DNA from: Oscillospiraceae bacterium
GTDB taxonomy: Bacteria > Bacillota > Clostridia > Monoglobales > Monoglobaceae
Direction of reading: 5' to 3'
NCBI GenBank assembly: GCA_015068655.1
Contig: SVKC01000017.1
Coordinates: forward strand, 1-35,594
DNA: 35,594 nt
Position numbers and translations under genes: made by a program. Shown here piece by piece: positions 1 to 8,520 of the stretch (position 1 is its first letter; every line of letters starts with the position of its first letter). The notes beneath the pieces were generated by a model, which worked only from the letters and a program-made list of their open reading frames with translations, made no database searches and was not told where the DNA came from.

Positions 1-58
1 ATTTCAGATATTCATGCCATACACCTTCCAGATAAGCTGTAAGCAGAGGACTACCCAT
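1..58 (-). other. Possible start of an unidentified transcript or gene running off the left edge
   Basis: A sigma-A-like promoter at 72-100 points leftward into this stretch. From an ATG at 58 the frame stays open to the window edge (first residues MGSPLLTAYLEG), but there is no Shine-Dalgarno sequence and the ATG lies only about 10 bases after the predicted transcription start. It could be a leaderless gene, a longer leader with the real start outside the window, or a small RNA. I recognise neither the peptide nor an RNA family. Confidence 0.25.
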
Positions 59-71
59 AATTAACTTAATG

Positions 72-100
72 AGTATACCACACTTCAAACAAAAATGCAA
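72..100 (-). promoter_or_regulatory. Sigma-A-type promoter facing the left edge
   Basis: On the minus strand there is a -35 TTGCAT (95-100), a 17-base spacer and a -10 TATACT (72-77). A small AT-rich hairpin (AAAAATGC and GCATTTTT, 91-108) overlaps the -35 and is followed by T residues, so the same bases could act as a weak terminator for mgsA. Spacing and box quality are good, but no confirmed gene follows in the window. Confidence 0.55.
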
Positions 101-165
101 GCATTTTTTTGAATTTTTTTTATTTTGTATAGTTATACGTTTGTGGCTTGAAAAAACTCAAAATA

Positions 166-576
166 TCATTTTGAATTTTTGGGGTTCACAATATCACGCC
201 AAGCAAGATCACCGCGTTCCAGACCTCTAATCATTACTTCAGCAGTTGCACTGTTGGTAGCGAGAGGTATGTTGTGAACATCACACAATCTGAACAAAGC
301 CGAAACATCAGGTTCATGCGGCTGTGCTGTCAGAGGGTCACGGAAAAACAGAACAAGGTCAATTTCGTTGTATGCAATTCTGGCACCAATCTGTTGGTCT
401 CCTCCCTGTGGTCCGGACAAAAACAGACTGACATTCAAGCCCGTTGCTTCGGCAACAAGACTACCTGTTGTTCCGGTAGCACAAAGGTTGTGCTGGGCAA
501 GAATACCCTTGTAGGCAATACAGAAATCTACCATAAGTTCCTTCTTTTTGTCGTGCGCAATTAAAGCTATATTCAT
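166..576 (-). CDS. mgsA: Methylglyoxal synthase
   Basis: This cytosolic enzyme converts dihydroxyacetone phosphate to methylglyoxal plus phosphate, a bypass that releases phosphate when triose phosphates build up. The 136-residue length is normal for the family. Visible hallmarks are AHDKKK near the N-terminus (residues 7-12), the phosphate-binding GTTGS (35-39), [12 protein letters not shown] (54-65), which holds the catalytic aspartate of the family, and [12 protein letters not shown] (79-90). A GGGAGGAC ribosome site lies just before the ATG at 576. It is the last gene of the morphogenesis cluster, about 70 bases after minE, and probably shares the minDE promoter. A link to cell division is not implied; this looks like operon tail placement. 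Confidence 0.97.
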   Translation of the reverse strand: MNIALIAHDKKKELMVDFCIAYKGILAQHNLCATGTTGSLVAEATGLNVSLFLSGPQGGDQQIGARIAYNEIDLVLFFRDPLTAQPHEPDVSALFRLCDVHNIPLATNSATAEVMIRGLERGDLAWRDIVNPKNSK

Positions 577-645
577 TTTTGTCCTCCCTCATTTTGTAAT
601 GTAACAAACAATCACAATTTTCTGATTGCTTCACCAAAGACAGTT

Positions 646-924
646 TTATGCCTTGTGTTTTATGCTCTTTATGGGAATATTTGCCGTAATGGCAGGTACG
701 GATGATTTTCCGTCCTCACTCTGAGCTGTGGTAATATTTATATCAAGTTCGCCGTCAGATACGTCAACGTACTTTGCGATAACCTGCATTATTTCATCCT
801 TTATTTTTTCCAGAAACTCCGGAGACACATTTGCTCTGTCATGAACAAGAACAAGCTTCAGCCTGTCCTTCGCTGTGTCCTTGGAGCGATTTTTTTTGCC
901 AAAAATCTTAGACAAATCCAGCAT
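646..924 (-). CDS. minE: Cell division topological specificity factor MinE
   Basis: MinE stimulates the ATPase of MinD at the membrane and drives MinCD away from midcell, so that the Z ring forms there. The 92-residue protein has the usual N-terminal amphipathic, MinD-binding segment (start MLDLSKIFGKK, then a basic stretch with DRLKLVLVHDRA around residues 20-31) and a C-terminal topological-specificity half containing DGELDINIT. It follows minD by about 40 bases. MinE marks this as a MinCDE-type clostridium, not a Bacillus-type MinCD/DivIVA system, though a DivIVA elsewhere in the genome cannot be excluded. Confidence 0.95.
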   Translation of the reverse strand: MLDLSKIFGKKNRSKDTAKDRLKLVLVHDRANVSPEFLEKIKDEIMQVIAKYVDVSDGELDINITTAQSEDGKSSVPAITANIPIKSIKHKA

Positions 925-963
925 ATATCATTCTCCTTATCTCTTAATACTATAAAACATCAG

Positions 964-1758
964 TTACTGTTTCTTTCCGAAAAGCTTCTTGAAGAAACCA
1001 AAGAAAGATTTATCATCAAGATCCATAAGCGGAACATTGTTTCCGTTGAGTCTTTCCGTAATATTTCTGTAACCCTGACCTGCAAGAGATTTTGGATTCA
1101 CAACTGCCGGCTCACCTTTGTTGGTGGATACGATTATTTCCTGATCGTCAGGAACAATACCAATCAAATCTATATTCAATACTTCAATAACATCATCAAC
1201 ACTGAGCATATCACCGCGTTTCACCATATCGGGACGAATTCGGTTTATGAGTGCATAATGGTCTTCAATACCGTTTGCTTCCAGAAGACCTACAATTCTG
1301 TCCGCATCACGTACAGCCGACACCTCCGGAGTTGTAACAATCAAAGCCTTGTCTGCACCGGCAATGGCATTTTTGAAGCCCTGCTCAATACCTGCCGGAC
1401 AGTCAATAAGAATAAAGTCGTATTCTTCTCTCAGCTTGTCACAAAGCTCCTTCATCTGTTCTACGGTAACAGCATCCTTGTCCTTTGTCTGTGCAGCAGG
1501 AATCAGGAAAAGTCCGTCATAACGCTTGTCCTTGATTGCAGCTTTTTTGTGTTCACAAACACCTGTCACAACATCAACAAGGTCAAAAACAATTCTGTTT
1601 TCAAGTCCGAGAACAACATCAAGATTTCTAAGACCGATATCTGTATCAATCAAAACTACCTTCTTGCCGAGCTTTGAAAGACCAACACCAATATTTGCTG
1701 TTGTAGTTGTCTTTCCAACTCCGCCTTTTCCGGAAGTTATAACTATTACTTCTGACAT
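964..1758 (-). CDS. minD: Septum site-determining ATPase MinD
   Basis: This ParA/MinD-type ATPase recruits MinC to the membrane and is cycled by MinE. The 264-residue protein carries the deviant Walker A GKGGVGKTTT at residues 10-19, a switch region VVLIDTDIGLRNLD around residues 34-47 and the IDCPAGIEQG motif near residue 120. The C-terminal SFFGFFKKLFGKKQ is a typical amphipathic membrane-targeting sequence. The ATG at 1758 has a strong GGAGG site. It is separated from minC by 85 bases that contain a consensus-like promoter (1811-1839), so minD-minE may be transcribed independently of minC. Confidence 0.97.
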   Translation of the reverse strand: MSEVIVITSGKGGVGKTTTTANIGVGLSKLGKKVVLIDTDIGLRNLDVVLGLENRIVFDLVDVVTGVCEHKKAAIKDKRYDGLFLIPAAQTKDKDAVTVEQMKELCDKLREEYDFILIDCPAGIEQGFKNAIAGADKALIVTTPEVSAVRDADRIVGLLEANGIEDHYALINRIRPDMVKRGDMLSVDDVIEVLNIDLIGIVPDDQEIIVSTNKGEPAVVNPKSLAGQGYRNITERLNGNNVPLMDLDDKSFFGFFKKLFGKKQ

Positions 1759-1810
1759 ATAAAAACCTCCATAACTCTAAACTAATTTTTAGTCAGCACA
1801 TACACATTTG

Positions 1811-1839
1811 ATTTTACCACAAAATATGGCAAATGTCAA
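1811..1839 (-). promoter_or_regulatory. Internal promoter for minD-minE-mgsA
   Basis: On the minus strand there is a -35 TTGACA (1834-1839), a 17-base spacer and a -10 TAAAAT (1811-1816). It begins only five bases after the minC stop codon and leaves an untranslated leader of about 50 bases before minD. The match to the sigma-A consensus is strong, making this one of the best promoters in the window. Confidence 0.75.
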
Positions 1840-1843
1840 AATA

Positions 1844-2530
1844 TTATTTGCGTTTTTGCAAAAATTCTTCGATAAAGATAATATCATCCTTGATATAAGC
1901 AATCTGCGGCACAATTACGTGGTTTTCATCCTCATCAGGTGACCTGGTAATCAAATCCGCAATTCTGAGCTGTATGGGTGATAGATTGAGTGCACAGACA
2001 ATTGCACTGCGATTTCCCTTTGCACCTGCATGAACTCTTCCCTTTACTGTACCCATAACAATAATATTTCCCTCTGCCACAAGCTCCGCACCGGGGTTCA
2101 CGTCTCCCACAACAACTATGTTGCCTTCTGATTCAAGGAGCTGACCCGAACGGACTGTCTTCGTATAAAACTTTGTTTTTTCGTCTTCAAGCTCAATTTT
2201 GAAAGCTTTCGAGAGAATTTGTTCCGCAGAAAGACTCTTTTTCACCTTTTCCTCTGTTGTTTCCTCAAAGGGCTGAGGATTCTCCCAGAGAACCGCCTTG
2301 CAGTCAAGGACTTCGGAAATTGCATCAACCAGTTCAAGAAGCTGTTCCATATCAAGAGCAGCACCCTTGAATCCAACACGAAGGGTCAGACCCTTGAAAA
2401 AGTTTTCTGATTTTTTGAACTTTGTTGTCACTACCTTTTTTATTTCAGTAAACGAAATCGGCTTGTTTATATAAACAACCATTCCTTCTCTGTAAAGCTT
2501 CAAAACAACAGTTTCAACTGTTTTTGCCAT
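1844..2530 (-). CDS. minC: Septum site-determining protein MinC
   Basis: MinC is the FtsZ polymerisation inhibitor that MinD brings to the membrane. The 228-residue protein has the two family domains. The N-terminal FtsZ-inhibiting domain spans roughly residues 1-105. The C-terminal right-handed beta-helix domain (about 115-220) is recognisable from glycine-rich rungs such as VVGDVNPGAELVAEGNI and VKGRVHAGAKGN, followed by LSPIQLRIAD. The start has a GAGGCG ribosome site. It lies 16 bases after mrdA and is the last gene before the internal min promoter. Confidence 0.95.
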   Translation of the reverse strand: MAKTVETVVLKLYREGMVVYINKPISFTEIKKVVTTKFKKSENFFKGLTLRVGFKGAALDMEQLLELVDAISEVLDCKAVLWENPQPFEETTEEKVKKSLSAEQILSKAFKIELEDEKTKFYTKTVRSGQLLESEGNIVVVGDVNPGAELVAEGNIIVMGTVKGRVHAGAKGNRSAIVCALNLSPIQLRIADLITRSPDEDENHVIVPQIAYIKDDIIFIEEFLQKRK

Positions 2531-2546
2531 ATTTTCGCCTCATTTC

Positions 2547-4592
2547 TCACATCAAAAGTGTATTCATTCTGTTTACAGTATCATTAACCTCAGAAAGTCC
2601 GAGATAATATTCAAACATATCCCTTGCAACCTGAGCCGCATAACTACTGGTTGCACCATGCTCCAGAACAACAGCAACCGCAATCTGCGGTTTGTCATAA
2701 GGAGCAAAGCCCACAAAAAGAACCGTATCGCTGCCGCCGGTTACTTCAGCAGTACCTGTCTTTCCGCCGACCGCAATAGGAAAGTCTTCAAACACAGCCT
2801 TCGCCGTACCGTCTTCGGTAACACGCCTCATGCCATCCTTCACCGCTTCAACGGTTTCATCCTTAATTTCATAATTGGAAATTACCGACGGAACATTTTC
2901 ATATACTATTTCTCCCGTTTTGTAGCTCCGTATGTCCTTCACAAGATGAAGAGAATATCTTGTACCCTTGTTGATTATTGTACTGACATAGCTTGCAAGC
3001 TGTGCAGGAGTATACATATTATCCGACTGTCCGATTGCCGCCTGAAGAGTATCACCGGGATACCATTTTTCACCTCTGGACTCCTTGAACTCCGCACTTG
3101 CAACAATTCCGTCTGCTTCCGCAAGCTCAATACCCGTTTTTTGACCAAGCCCAAAGGCTTTTGCGTAATGGGATATTTTGTCAATGGTGAGTTGTCTGCC
3201 GACTTCATAGAAAAAATAGTTACACGAAACTCCTATGGCTTCAGAAACGTTTATGGAGCCGTGAGTTTTGCCGGTGTTTTTCCATATGAGACAAGTCGGC
3301 TGATACGAAGGTGCATAATACTTGTACACACCAAGGTCTTCAATTCTTGTATTGGGGGTTATAAGACCCTCCTCCAGTGCCGCAATTGACGTCAGTGGTT
3401 TGAAGGTTGAACCGGGTGTATAAGCACCTCCAAGAGCACGATTCAAAAGAGGTGTATGGGGGTCATTGAACAGAGCATTGTAATTTTTCGAATACTCCAT
3501 GGGACTATACCCCGGAAGAGATGCCATGGCAAGAACTTCACCCGAGCTGATTTCAACAGCAACCGCCGCACCGCTGAAACAATCCTTTCCATTTCCCTCT
3601 CTCGCTTTTTCAATACTTTTCGCAAGGGACTGCTCTGTAATACGCTGAAGCTCCGAATCAATTGTGAGAACTGCAAAATTCTCGGTTTCTGCAGGCTTTT
3701 CATTCAAGGTCTGAGATACCGAACCGGACTTTGTCTGTTCAACTCTCTTGTACCCATCCGTTCCCTTCAAATATTTTTCAAGAACCTTTTCAAGACCGTC
3801 TTTTCCAATTATATCGTTCATTCCATAGCCTTGATTTTTCAGTTCATCATATTCTTCCTTGTAAATAATTCCCGTTCTTCCCAGGATGTGTGCCGCCATT
3901 GACCCGTTTACATATTCTCGGACAGGCTCGATTTCGACGCTCACTCCTTCAAGCTCAAAGGAACGTTCTTTTATTTTCTGAACCATATTTATATCTATAT
4001 TCTCCGCAAAAGAATAAGGATTCATAACGCTGAAATTCTTCGTTTTCATTGTATAACGGACTGCAACAATATTTCTTGCATCAACGGGAGTATATTCCTC
4101 AGAAATGTTGTACTCCTCAAAATAATAATTCATAATTTCCTCTGCAGTGTTGTAATCCTCAAGCTTGTTTTCCTCCTTCCACACCTTTAATGCCTCATCC
4201 TGATTTTCAGCATCCTCAAAATCAAACTTATATGGTGCATGTGTAATGGGAAAATCATCAAAATATTCAAGATTATTCTCTTCGAACATTTTTATCAATC
4301 TGTTGATAGTTCGGTTCAGGGTATTATCATCACTTCCGATATTCTGGATATGAACATAATATCCCATACTATTTGTAACCATCGGACGACCGAAACGGTC
4401 AAGCATTTCACCTCTGGGTGCTTTCACAGGATATGCACGGACAAGTCTGTTTTCCGCTCTTTCACGGTATTCGTCACCGTGAACAATCTGCAAGCTGAAA
4501 AGCCGTGCCACACAAATTACCGTGAACACAGCAAGAAAGCAGAATATAAAAACAAAACGAGCTCTCAGACCTCTTTTATCCAATTGCATCAC
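2547..4592 (-). CDS. mrdA: Penicillin-binding protein 2 (elongation-specific D,D-transpeptidase)
   Basis: This class B PBP cross-links peptidoglycan during side-wall elongation in the Rod complex. The 681-residue protein has one N-terminal membrane helix (about residues 12-32), a dimerisation domain beginning near APRGEMLDRFGRPM, and a transpeptidase domain. That domain carries the catalytic SxxK in PGSTFKP (about 394), the SxN motif in GVSCN (about 457) and KTGTAEV (about 612). The reading frame begins at a GTG (4592) directly followed by an ATG (4589); either may be the true start. It overlaps the end of mreD by 17 bases, which suggests translational coupling. The gene order mreBCD-mrdA supports elongation, not sporulation or division, as its role. 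Confidence 0.94.
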   Translation of the reverse strand: MMQLDKRGLRARFVFIFCFLAVFTVICVARLFSLQIVHGDEYRERAENRLVRAYPVKAPRGEMLDRFGRPMVTNSMGYYVHIQNIGSDDNTLNRTINRLIKMFEENNLEYFDDFPITHAPYKFDFEDAENQDEALKVWKEENKLEDYNTAEEIMNYYFEEYNISEEYTPVDARNIVAVRYTMKTKNFSVMNPYSFAENIDINMVQKIKERSFELEGVSVEIEPVREYVNGSMAAHILGRTGIIYKEEYDELKNQGYGMNDIIGKDGLEKVLEKYLKGTDGYKRVEQTKSGSVSQTLNEKPAETENFAVLTIDSELQRITEQSLAKSIEKAREGNGKDCFSGAAVAVEISSGEVLAMASLPGYSPMEYSKNYNALFNDPHTPLLNRALGGAYTPGSTFKPLTSIAALEEGLITPNTRIEDLGVYKYYAPSYQPTCLIWKNTGKTHGSINVSEAIGVSCNYFFYEVGRQLTIDKISHYAKAFGLGQKTGIELAEADGIVASAEFKESRGEKWYPGDTLQAAIGQSDNMYTPAQLASYVSTIINKGTRYSLHLVKDIRSYKTGEIVYENVPSVISNYEIKDETVEAVKDGMRRVTEDGTAKAVFEDFPIAVGGKTGTAEVTGGSDTVLFVGFAPYDKPQIAVAVVLEHGATSSYAAQVARDMFEYYLGLSEVNDTVNRMNTLLM

Positions 4593-5085
4593 CCTTATCA
4601 GTATACAAAGATTTAGAAAACTTATTTATTATAAAATAAACCGGCAATGATATTATCACATTATAAACACATTCAGGAAGTATGCTCTTCACAAACATTG
4701 CTCCAAAATGAACGTTATCAACAGTCAGGAACGCGATGAAGTAATATACAACCTCATAAAACAGCGACATAACCAAAACAAAAATCATTGCAACGAGAAA
4801 ATTACTGTTTCTCAAGACCTTTTTGCAAAAGTGGGCAATGAAGAATCCCGAAAGCATTCCCAAAAGAGCATTCATTCCCCAAAGTCTTCCTATCAGCATA
4901 TCCAGAACAAAACCGAAAACCAGACCTACCGTAGCCCCCTCTGTCCTTCCGCAAAAACAGCAAACAACAATTATATATATCAAAAACAAATTTGGTTTCG
5001 TGCCGAAAATCTCAATACCATTCAACCAAGTTGGCTGAAGTACAGAAAACAACAGCAAAAAAACACTATGCATCAAAGCTCTCAT
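4576..5085 (-). CDS. mreD: Rod shape-determining protein MreD
   Basis: This small integral membrane protein of the elongasome helps anchor the MreB/MreC complex. The 169 residues are almost entirely hydrophobic with about five predicted membrane helices, and the segment WLNGIEIFGTKPNLFLIYI is typical of the family's N-terminal part. A GGAAAGG ribosome site precedes the ATG at 5085. It lies 37 bases after mreC and its last codons overlap mrdA. Assignment rests on hydrophobicity, length and strict mreB-mreC-mreD-mrdA order as much as on sequence. Confidence 0.92.
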   Translation of the reverse strand: MRALMHSVFLLLFSVLQPTWLNGIEIFGTKPNLFLIYIIVVCCFCGRTEGATVGLVFGFVLDMLIGRLWGMNALLGMLSGFFIAHFCKKVLRNSNFLVAMIFVLVMSLFYEVVYYFIAFLTVDNVHFGAMFVKSILPECVYNVIISLPVYFIINKFSKSLYTDKGDAIG

Positions 5086-5122
5086 TAGCCTTTCCTCTCA
5101 TCCATCCGAATTGTTCTCAACT

Positions 5123-5965
5123 CTACTGTTCACCCGCAGGATTCAGAACAACCAGAACAGCCTTAAGCTTGTCCACTCTTGCCTGAGGACTTATGACAGC
5201 ATACTGAGAAATTCCCTGCATATCAGGACGTATTTCCAGAACCTTCCCGATTGTCAATCCCTTCGGGTAAATCCCTCCAAGTCCCGAAGTAACAATCTTG
5301 TCACCAACAATTATATTTGCATTTTTTGAAATAAAGGTAAGACGACATGTTCCCGAAGTGGAAAATGAGTATTCGCCTTCAACAATGCCAAACTCACCTG
5401 AACGCACAACCTCTGCTCCCACAGAGTGAGCGGGATCTGTCAGGGTGGTAACTCTTGACCAGGTTGTTCCGACCTCACTTATTCTGCCCACAAGGGTTTT
5501 GTCTTCGGATACAACTGGCTGATTGAGTGCCATTCCGTCAATAGAACCCTTGTCAATGGTGAAGGTATTATACCAGTTTGAAGGGTCTCTGGCAATAACC
5601 TCAGCCGTCATAAGTTCTAGCTCAGGATAGGCGTTTTTCATATCAAGAAGCTTTCGGAGCTCCTCATTTTCATTCAGGCTTATTTTTGCTTTATCCAGTT
5701 CGGTCTCCAACGCCGCTTTTTCGCTTTGAAGAGCCTTGTTTTCAGCCTTTATCTTATCCACATCCGAAAAATATGTCCATACTCCCGAAAAACCATTCCC
5801 TATCTTTGTGAACAGCTTCTGAACAGGCGTAATAACTATTTGAACAATATTTTCCGTAAAAGGCACTTCATGCTTTGCCGCATTGATAATTCCAACAACA
5901 ACGCTTACCAGTAAAACAAAAATTATCAGTCCGAAAACACATCTGTTTTTTAAAAACTTTTTCAA
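5123..5965 (-). CDS. mreC: Rod shape-determining protein MreC
   Basis: MreC is the extracytoplasmic scaffold of the elongation complex and links MreB to penicillin-binding proteins. The 280-residue protein has a short basic N-terminus and a membrane helix (about residues 11-28). A coiled coil follows at about 68-110 (KAENKALQSEKAALETELDK), then the beta-rich MreC domain with VIARDPSNWYNTFTIDKGS. The start appears to be TTG at 5965, with AGGAG nine bases upstream and no good ATG nearby. It follows mreB by 31 bases. Confidence 0.95.
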   Translation of the reverse strand: MKKFLKNRCVFGLIIFVLLVSVVVGIINAAKHEVPFTENIVQIVITPVQKLFTKIGNGFSGVWTYFSDVDKIKAENKALQSEKAALETELDKAKISLNENEELRKLLDMKNAYPELELMTAEVIARDPSNWYNTFTIDKGSIDGMALNQPVVSEDKTLVGRISEVGTTWSRVTTLTDPAHSVGAEVVRSGEFGIVEGEYSFSTSGTCRLTFISKNANIIVGDKIVTSGLGGIYPKGLTIGKVLEIRPDMQGISQYAVISPQARVDKLKAVLVVLNPAGEQ

Positions 5966-5996
5966 AAGATGTATCTCCTCTCAAAAACAAAGTAAA

Positions 5997-6995
5997 TTAT
6001 TCAGAAATAAGAAGTGCATGAAGAGTTTTGATTTCTTCAAGAGCTTTTCCCGCACCAATGGCAACACATTCAGCCGGAGACTCTGCAATAAAGATAGGAA
6101 TATCTGTATGAGCATTGATAAGTCTTCCCAGACCCTTGAGAATAGAACCGCCGCCTGTGAGAACAATACCCGATTCAATTATGTCAGCCGCAAGTTCGGG
6201 CGGAGTTTTTTCAAGAACAGCCTTGATACCATCAATAATTGTTGCAAGGCTTTCCTGAATTGCTTCTCTGATTTCCTCGGATGTAACCTTTGCTGTTCTG
6301 GGAAGTCCCGAAACAAGGTCACGACCCTTTATCTCAATAGAAAGTTCTTCCTTGAGCGAGCAAGCTGAGCCAACTTCCATTTTTATTTCCTCTGCAGTAA
6401 TATTACCAATAATCAGATTATGATTTTTCTTCATAAAGAGAATTATATCACTATCAAAGGTCTGACTTGCTACCTTGAGACTCTGTGTTGCAACAATTCC
6501 CCCCAGAGAAACAACAGCAATTTCTGTAGTACCTCCGCCAATATCACATACCATAGAGCCTACAGGTGCATTTACGGAAATACCCGCACCGATTGCCGCA
6601 GCCATAGATTTTTCAAGAAGAAAAACCTCCTTCACGCCTGCCGCAAGAACAGCGTCTCTAACTGCACGTTTTTCAACATCTGTAATATGTGACGGAATAC
6701 AAACAACAGCTCTCGGCTTCAAAAAAGATGCACCGATGGCTTTTTTGATAAAATATCTAAGCATCGAAACAGTTATATCAAAATTTGCAATAACACCCTC
6801 TTTTATGGGAGTTACAGCACAAATATCCACAGGAGTTCTGCCAAGCATCTCTCCTGCTTCCTTTCCTATTGAAAGAATTTTGCCTGTTGTACGGCTCACA
6901 GCAACAACTGTCGGCTCATTCACAACAATTCCTTTTCCTTTCAAATATATAATTGTATTGGCAGTTCCAAGGTCAATTCCGATTTCGTTTGCCAT
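5997..6995 (-). CDS. mreB: Cell shape-determining actin-like protein MreB
   Basis: MreB is an actin homologue that forms membrane-associated filaments and directs side-wall synthesis. I chose the ATG at 6995 (MANEIGIDLGTAN), which has AAAGGAG upstream. The frame stays open a further 12 codons, but those overlap the end of maf. From this start the protein is 332 residues, normal for the family. The phosphate-1 loop IGIDLGTANTIIYL, the phosphate-2 motif VCDIGGGTTEIAVV and the adenosine motif VLTGGGSILKGL are all visible. The last coding bases of maf contain the mreB ribosome site. Confidence 0.97.
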   Translation of the reverse strand: MANEIGIDLGTANTIIYLKGKGIVVNEPTVVAVSRTTGKILSIGKEAGEMLGRTPVDICAVTPIKEGVIANFDITVSMLRYFIKKAIGASFLKPRAVVCIPSHITDVEKRAVRDAVLAAGVKEVFLLEKSMAAAIGAGISVNAPVGSMVCDIGGGTTEIAVVSLGGIVATQSLKVASQTFDSDIILFMKKNHNLIIGNITAEEIKMEVGSACSLKEELSIEIKGRDLVSGLPRTAKVTSEEIREAIQESLATIIDGIKAVLEKTPPELAADIIESGIVLTGGGSILKGLGRLINAHTDIPIFIAESPAECVAIGAGKALEEIKTLHALLISE

Positions 6996-7000
6996 AAAAA

Positions 7001-7609
7001 TCACTCCTTTATGTAATTTGTTAAAACGCATATACCAAAGTCCTTTGAGAGAACCTCCCCAAGCTTCGGTATGGGGAGACCCACAACATTAAAATAGTCG
7101 CCGTTTATTCTTTCCACAAACAGTGAGCCAAGGTTCTGAATACCATATGCACCAGCTTTATCCATTGGCTCCCCAGTATTAATATAATCTTTTATTGTCT
7201 CAATGTCAAGGTTTTTGAAGAATACTTCCGTTTTTTCACAAAAACTTTTTGATTTTTTTGTGCATAAGTCCTTCACATATACCCCTGTATATACACAATG
7301 CATCCGACCGCTGAGAGTTTTGAGCATGGTTTCAGCTTCCTGAACCGAATGAGGCTTGCCAAGAATTTTTCCGTCTATTGCAACAACCGTGTCAGCGGCA
7401 ATAACAACAGCATTTTCATTTTCCTCCAAACCTTTAATAACATTCTCGCCCTTGAATCTCGCAAGAAAGGTAACTGTATTTTCGGGTGATGCATTTTCGG
7501 GAACGGGTTCAGGAGTATTATCTGCAATAACACTGAATTCCAGTCCTATATTTGCCAAAAGCTCACGCCTTCTGGGTGAATTTGATGCAAGTATAATTCT
7601 TTTGTTCAT
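7001..7609 (-). CDS. maf: Maf-family nucleoside triphosphate pyrophosphatase
   Basis: Maf proteins hydrolyse non-canonical or modified nucleoside triphosphates (dTTP/UTP or m7GTP type). In Bacillus, Maf overproduction blocks septation. The 202 residues begin with the family signature ASNSPRRRELL (residues 8-18) and include VIAADTVVAIDGKILGKP (about 68-85) with the conserved aspartate. Its ATG overlaps the stop codon of the upstream Gx transporter gene (ATGA), and its stop codon touches the mreB ribosome site, so it is tightly built into the operon. Substrate class cannot be fixed from sequence alone. Confidence 0.94.
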   Translation of the reverse strand: MNKRIILASNSPRRRELLANIGLEFSVIADNTPEPVPENASPENTVTFLARFKGENVIKGLEENENAVVIAADTVVAIDGKILGKPHSVQEAETMLKTLSGRMHCVYTGVYVKDLCTKKSKSFCEKTEVFFKNLDIETIKDYINTGEPMDKAGAYGIQNLGSLFVERINGDYFNVVGLPIPKLGEVLSKDFGICVLTNYIKE

Positions 7610-8121
7610 ATTTTTTCTCCGATGCTTAAAATTCTTTTTCCGAAAATCTGCGCCCCTACGCCCGTAACAGTTCCGCTCACCAATGCAACAACAAGCAACA
7701 TAGGGAGATACGAAAAGAGATATACCGAACCGAACACAATAGACGCAACTGCGAGCTGTGCAATATTATGAGCACAAGCCCCAAGAATACTCATTCCAAC
7801 CATACTCACCTTTGGATATAAATACTTTTTCACAAAGCACATTGTTAACGTTGCGAAAAGTGCACCGACAATACTGTAAGGCAATGCAGTTACACCGCCT
7901 GTAAGAAATGTTCCGAGAAATGCTCTCAAAATTGAAATAATTACAGCATTTCCTCCGCCGAAAATGAATATGTTTATAATAGTAACTATATTGGAAAGTC
8001 CAAGCTTTCCTCCGGGAACAGGGCTAATGAGAATCCTGCTTTCAACATATTGCAGAATAATACCAATTGAAACAAAAAGCGCCATTATTCCTATATTTTT
8101 TGGTGTAAATGTTTTTTTCAT
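7606..8121 (-). CDS. Gx transporter family protein (heptaprenyl diphosphate synthase component I-like)
   Basis: This 171-residue membrane protein has about five hydrophobic helices. It resembles the family annotated as Gx transporter or heptaprenyl diphosphate synthase subunit I, with motifs such as LGLSNIVTIINIFIFGGGNA and FLTGGVTALPYSIVGA. The family resembles S-components of small-molecule uptake systems, and the substrate is unknown. It overlaps maf by four bases (ATGA) and its start overlaps the stop of the NusG-II gene (TGATG). The companion NusG-II gene is a commonly observed partner in clostridia (established observation); their joint function is unresolved. Confidence 0.82.
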   Translation of the reverse strand: MKKTFTPKNIGIMALFVSIGIILQYVESRILISPVPGGKLGLSNIVTIINIFIFGGGNAVIISILRAFLGTFLTGGVTALPYSIVGALFATLTMCFVKKYLYPKVSMVGMSILGACAHNIAQLAVASIVFGSVYLFSYLPMLLVVALVSGTVTGVGAQIFGKRILSIGEKI

Positions 8122-8501
8122 CAGTAAGTCACCTTGTCCACATTACTTTTGCTCTTTCCGACAATTCTGACCGTTACCCGGTTCGGAACGCAGACAAGCA
8201 TTTGTCCGGGCTTTGTTATTTCTCCGCTCTGTATATCAACCTTATCCTTGCAGGAGGCATCAAGCATTCTGGCACCATGTGCTGATATTTCAAGAACATT
8301 ATATCCGAATTCAGAATTGATTTCAACGGTTTTTGTGTCGGAAATTGCCGAAAGCTTATATGTTGCATACTCTTTTCCGTCAACAAAAACCGAAACCGCT
8401 TCTGCCTGACCTTCAAAGAGACAAAAAGCAAATACGCAGTAAACAGCCATTGCCGCAAAAACAACAACAATCATAATAACCTTGTCGCCACGTGTAAGCA
8501 T
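8121..8501 (-). CDS. NusG domain II-containing membrane-anchored protein
   Basis: The chosen ATG at 8501 (MLTRGDKVIMIV) gives 126 residues. A longer open frame to 8633 overlaps the U32 peptidase gene and is unlikely. The N-terminus is a single membrane helix (about residues 8-28), followed by an extracellular small beta domain of the NusG-II type with YNVLEISAHGARMLDASCKDKV and a C-terminal NRVTVRIVGK. Despite the name this is not the transcription factor NusG; only the second domain fold is shared. It sits between the U32 peptidase and the Gx transporter, with a stop/start overlap to the latter. Function unknown. Confidence 0.85.
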   Translation of the reverse strand: MLTRGDKVIMIVVVFAAMAVYCVFAFCLFEGQAEAVSVFVDGKEYATYKLSAISDTKTVEINSEFGYNVLEISAHGARMLDASCKDKVDIQSGEITKPGQMLVCVPNRVTVRIVGKSKSNVDKVTY

Positions 8502-8520
8502 CCGTCTTTCCTCCTGATTA

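Noticed and set aside
841-1677. Long plus-strand ORF (278 codons) opposite minD and minE
   Set aside because: It is antisense to two unmistakable genes, has no ribosome site and its product is low-complexity without family features.
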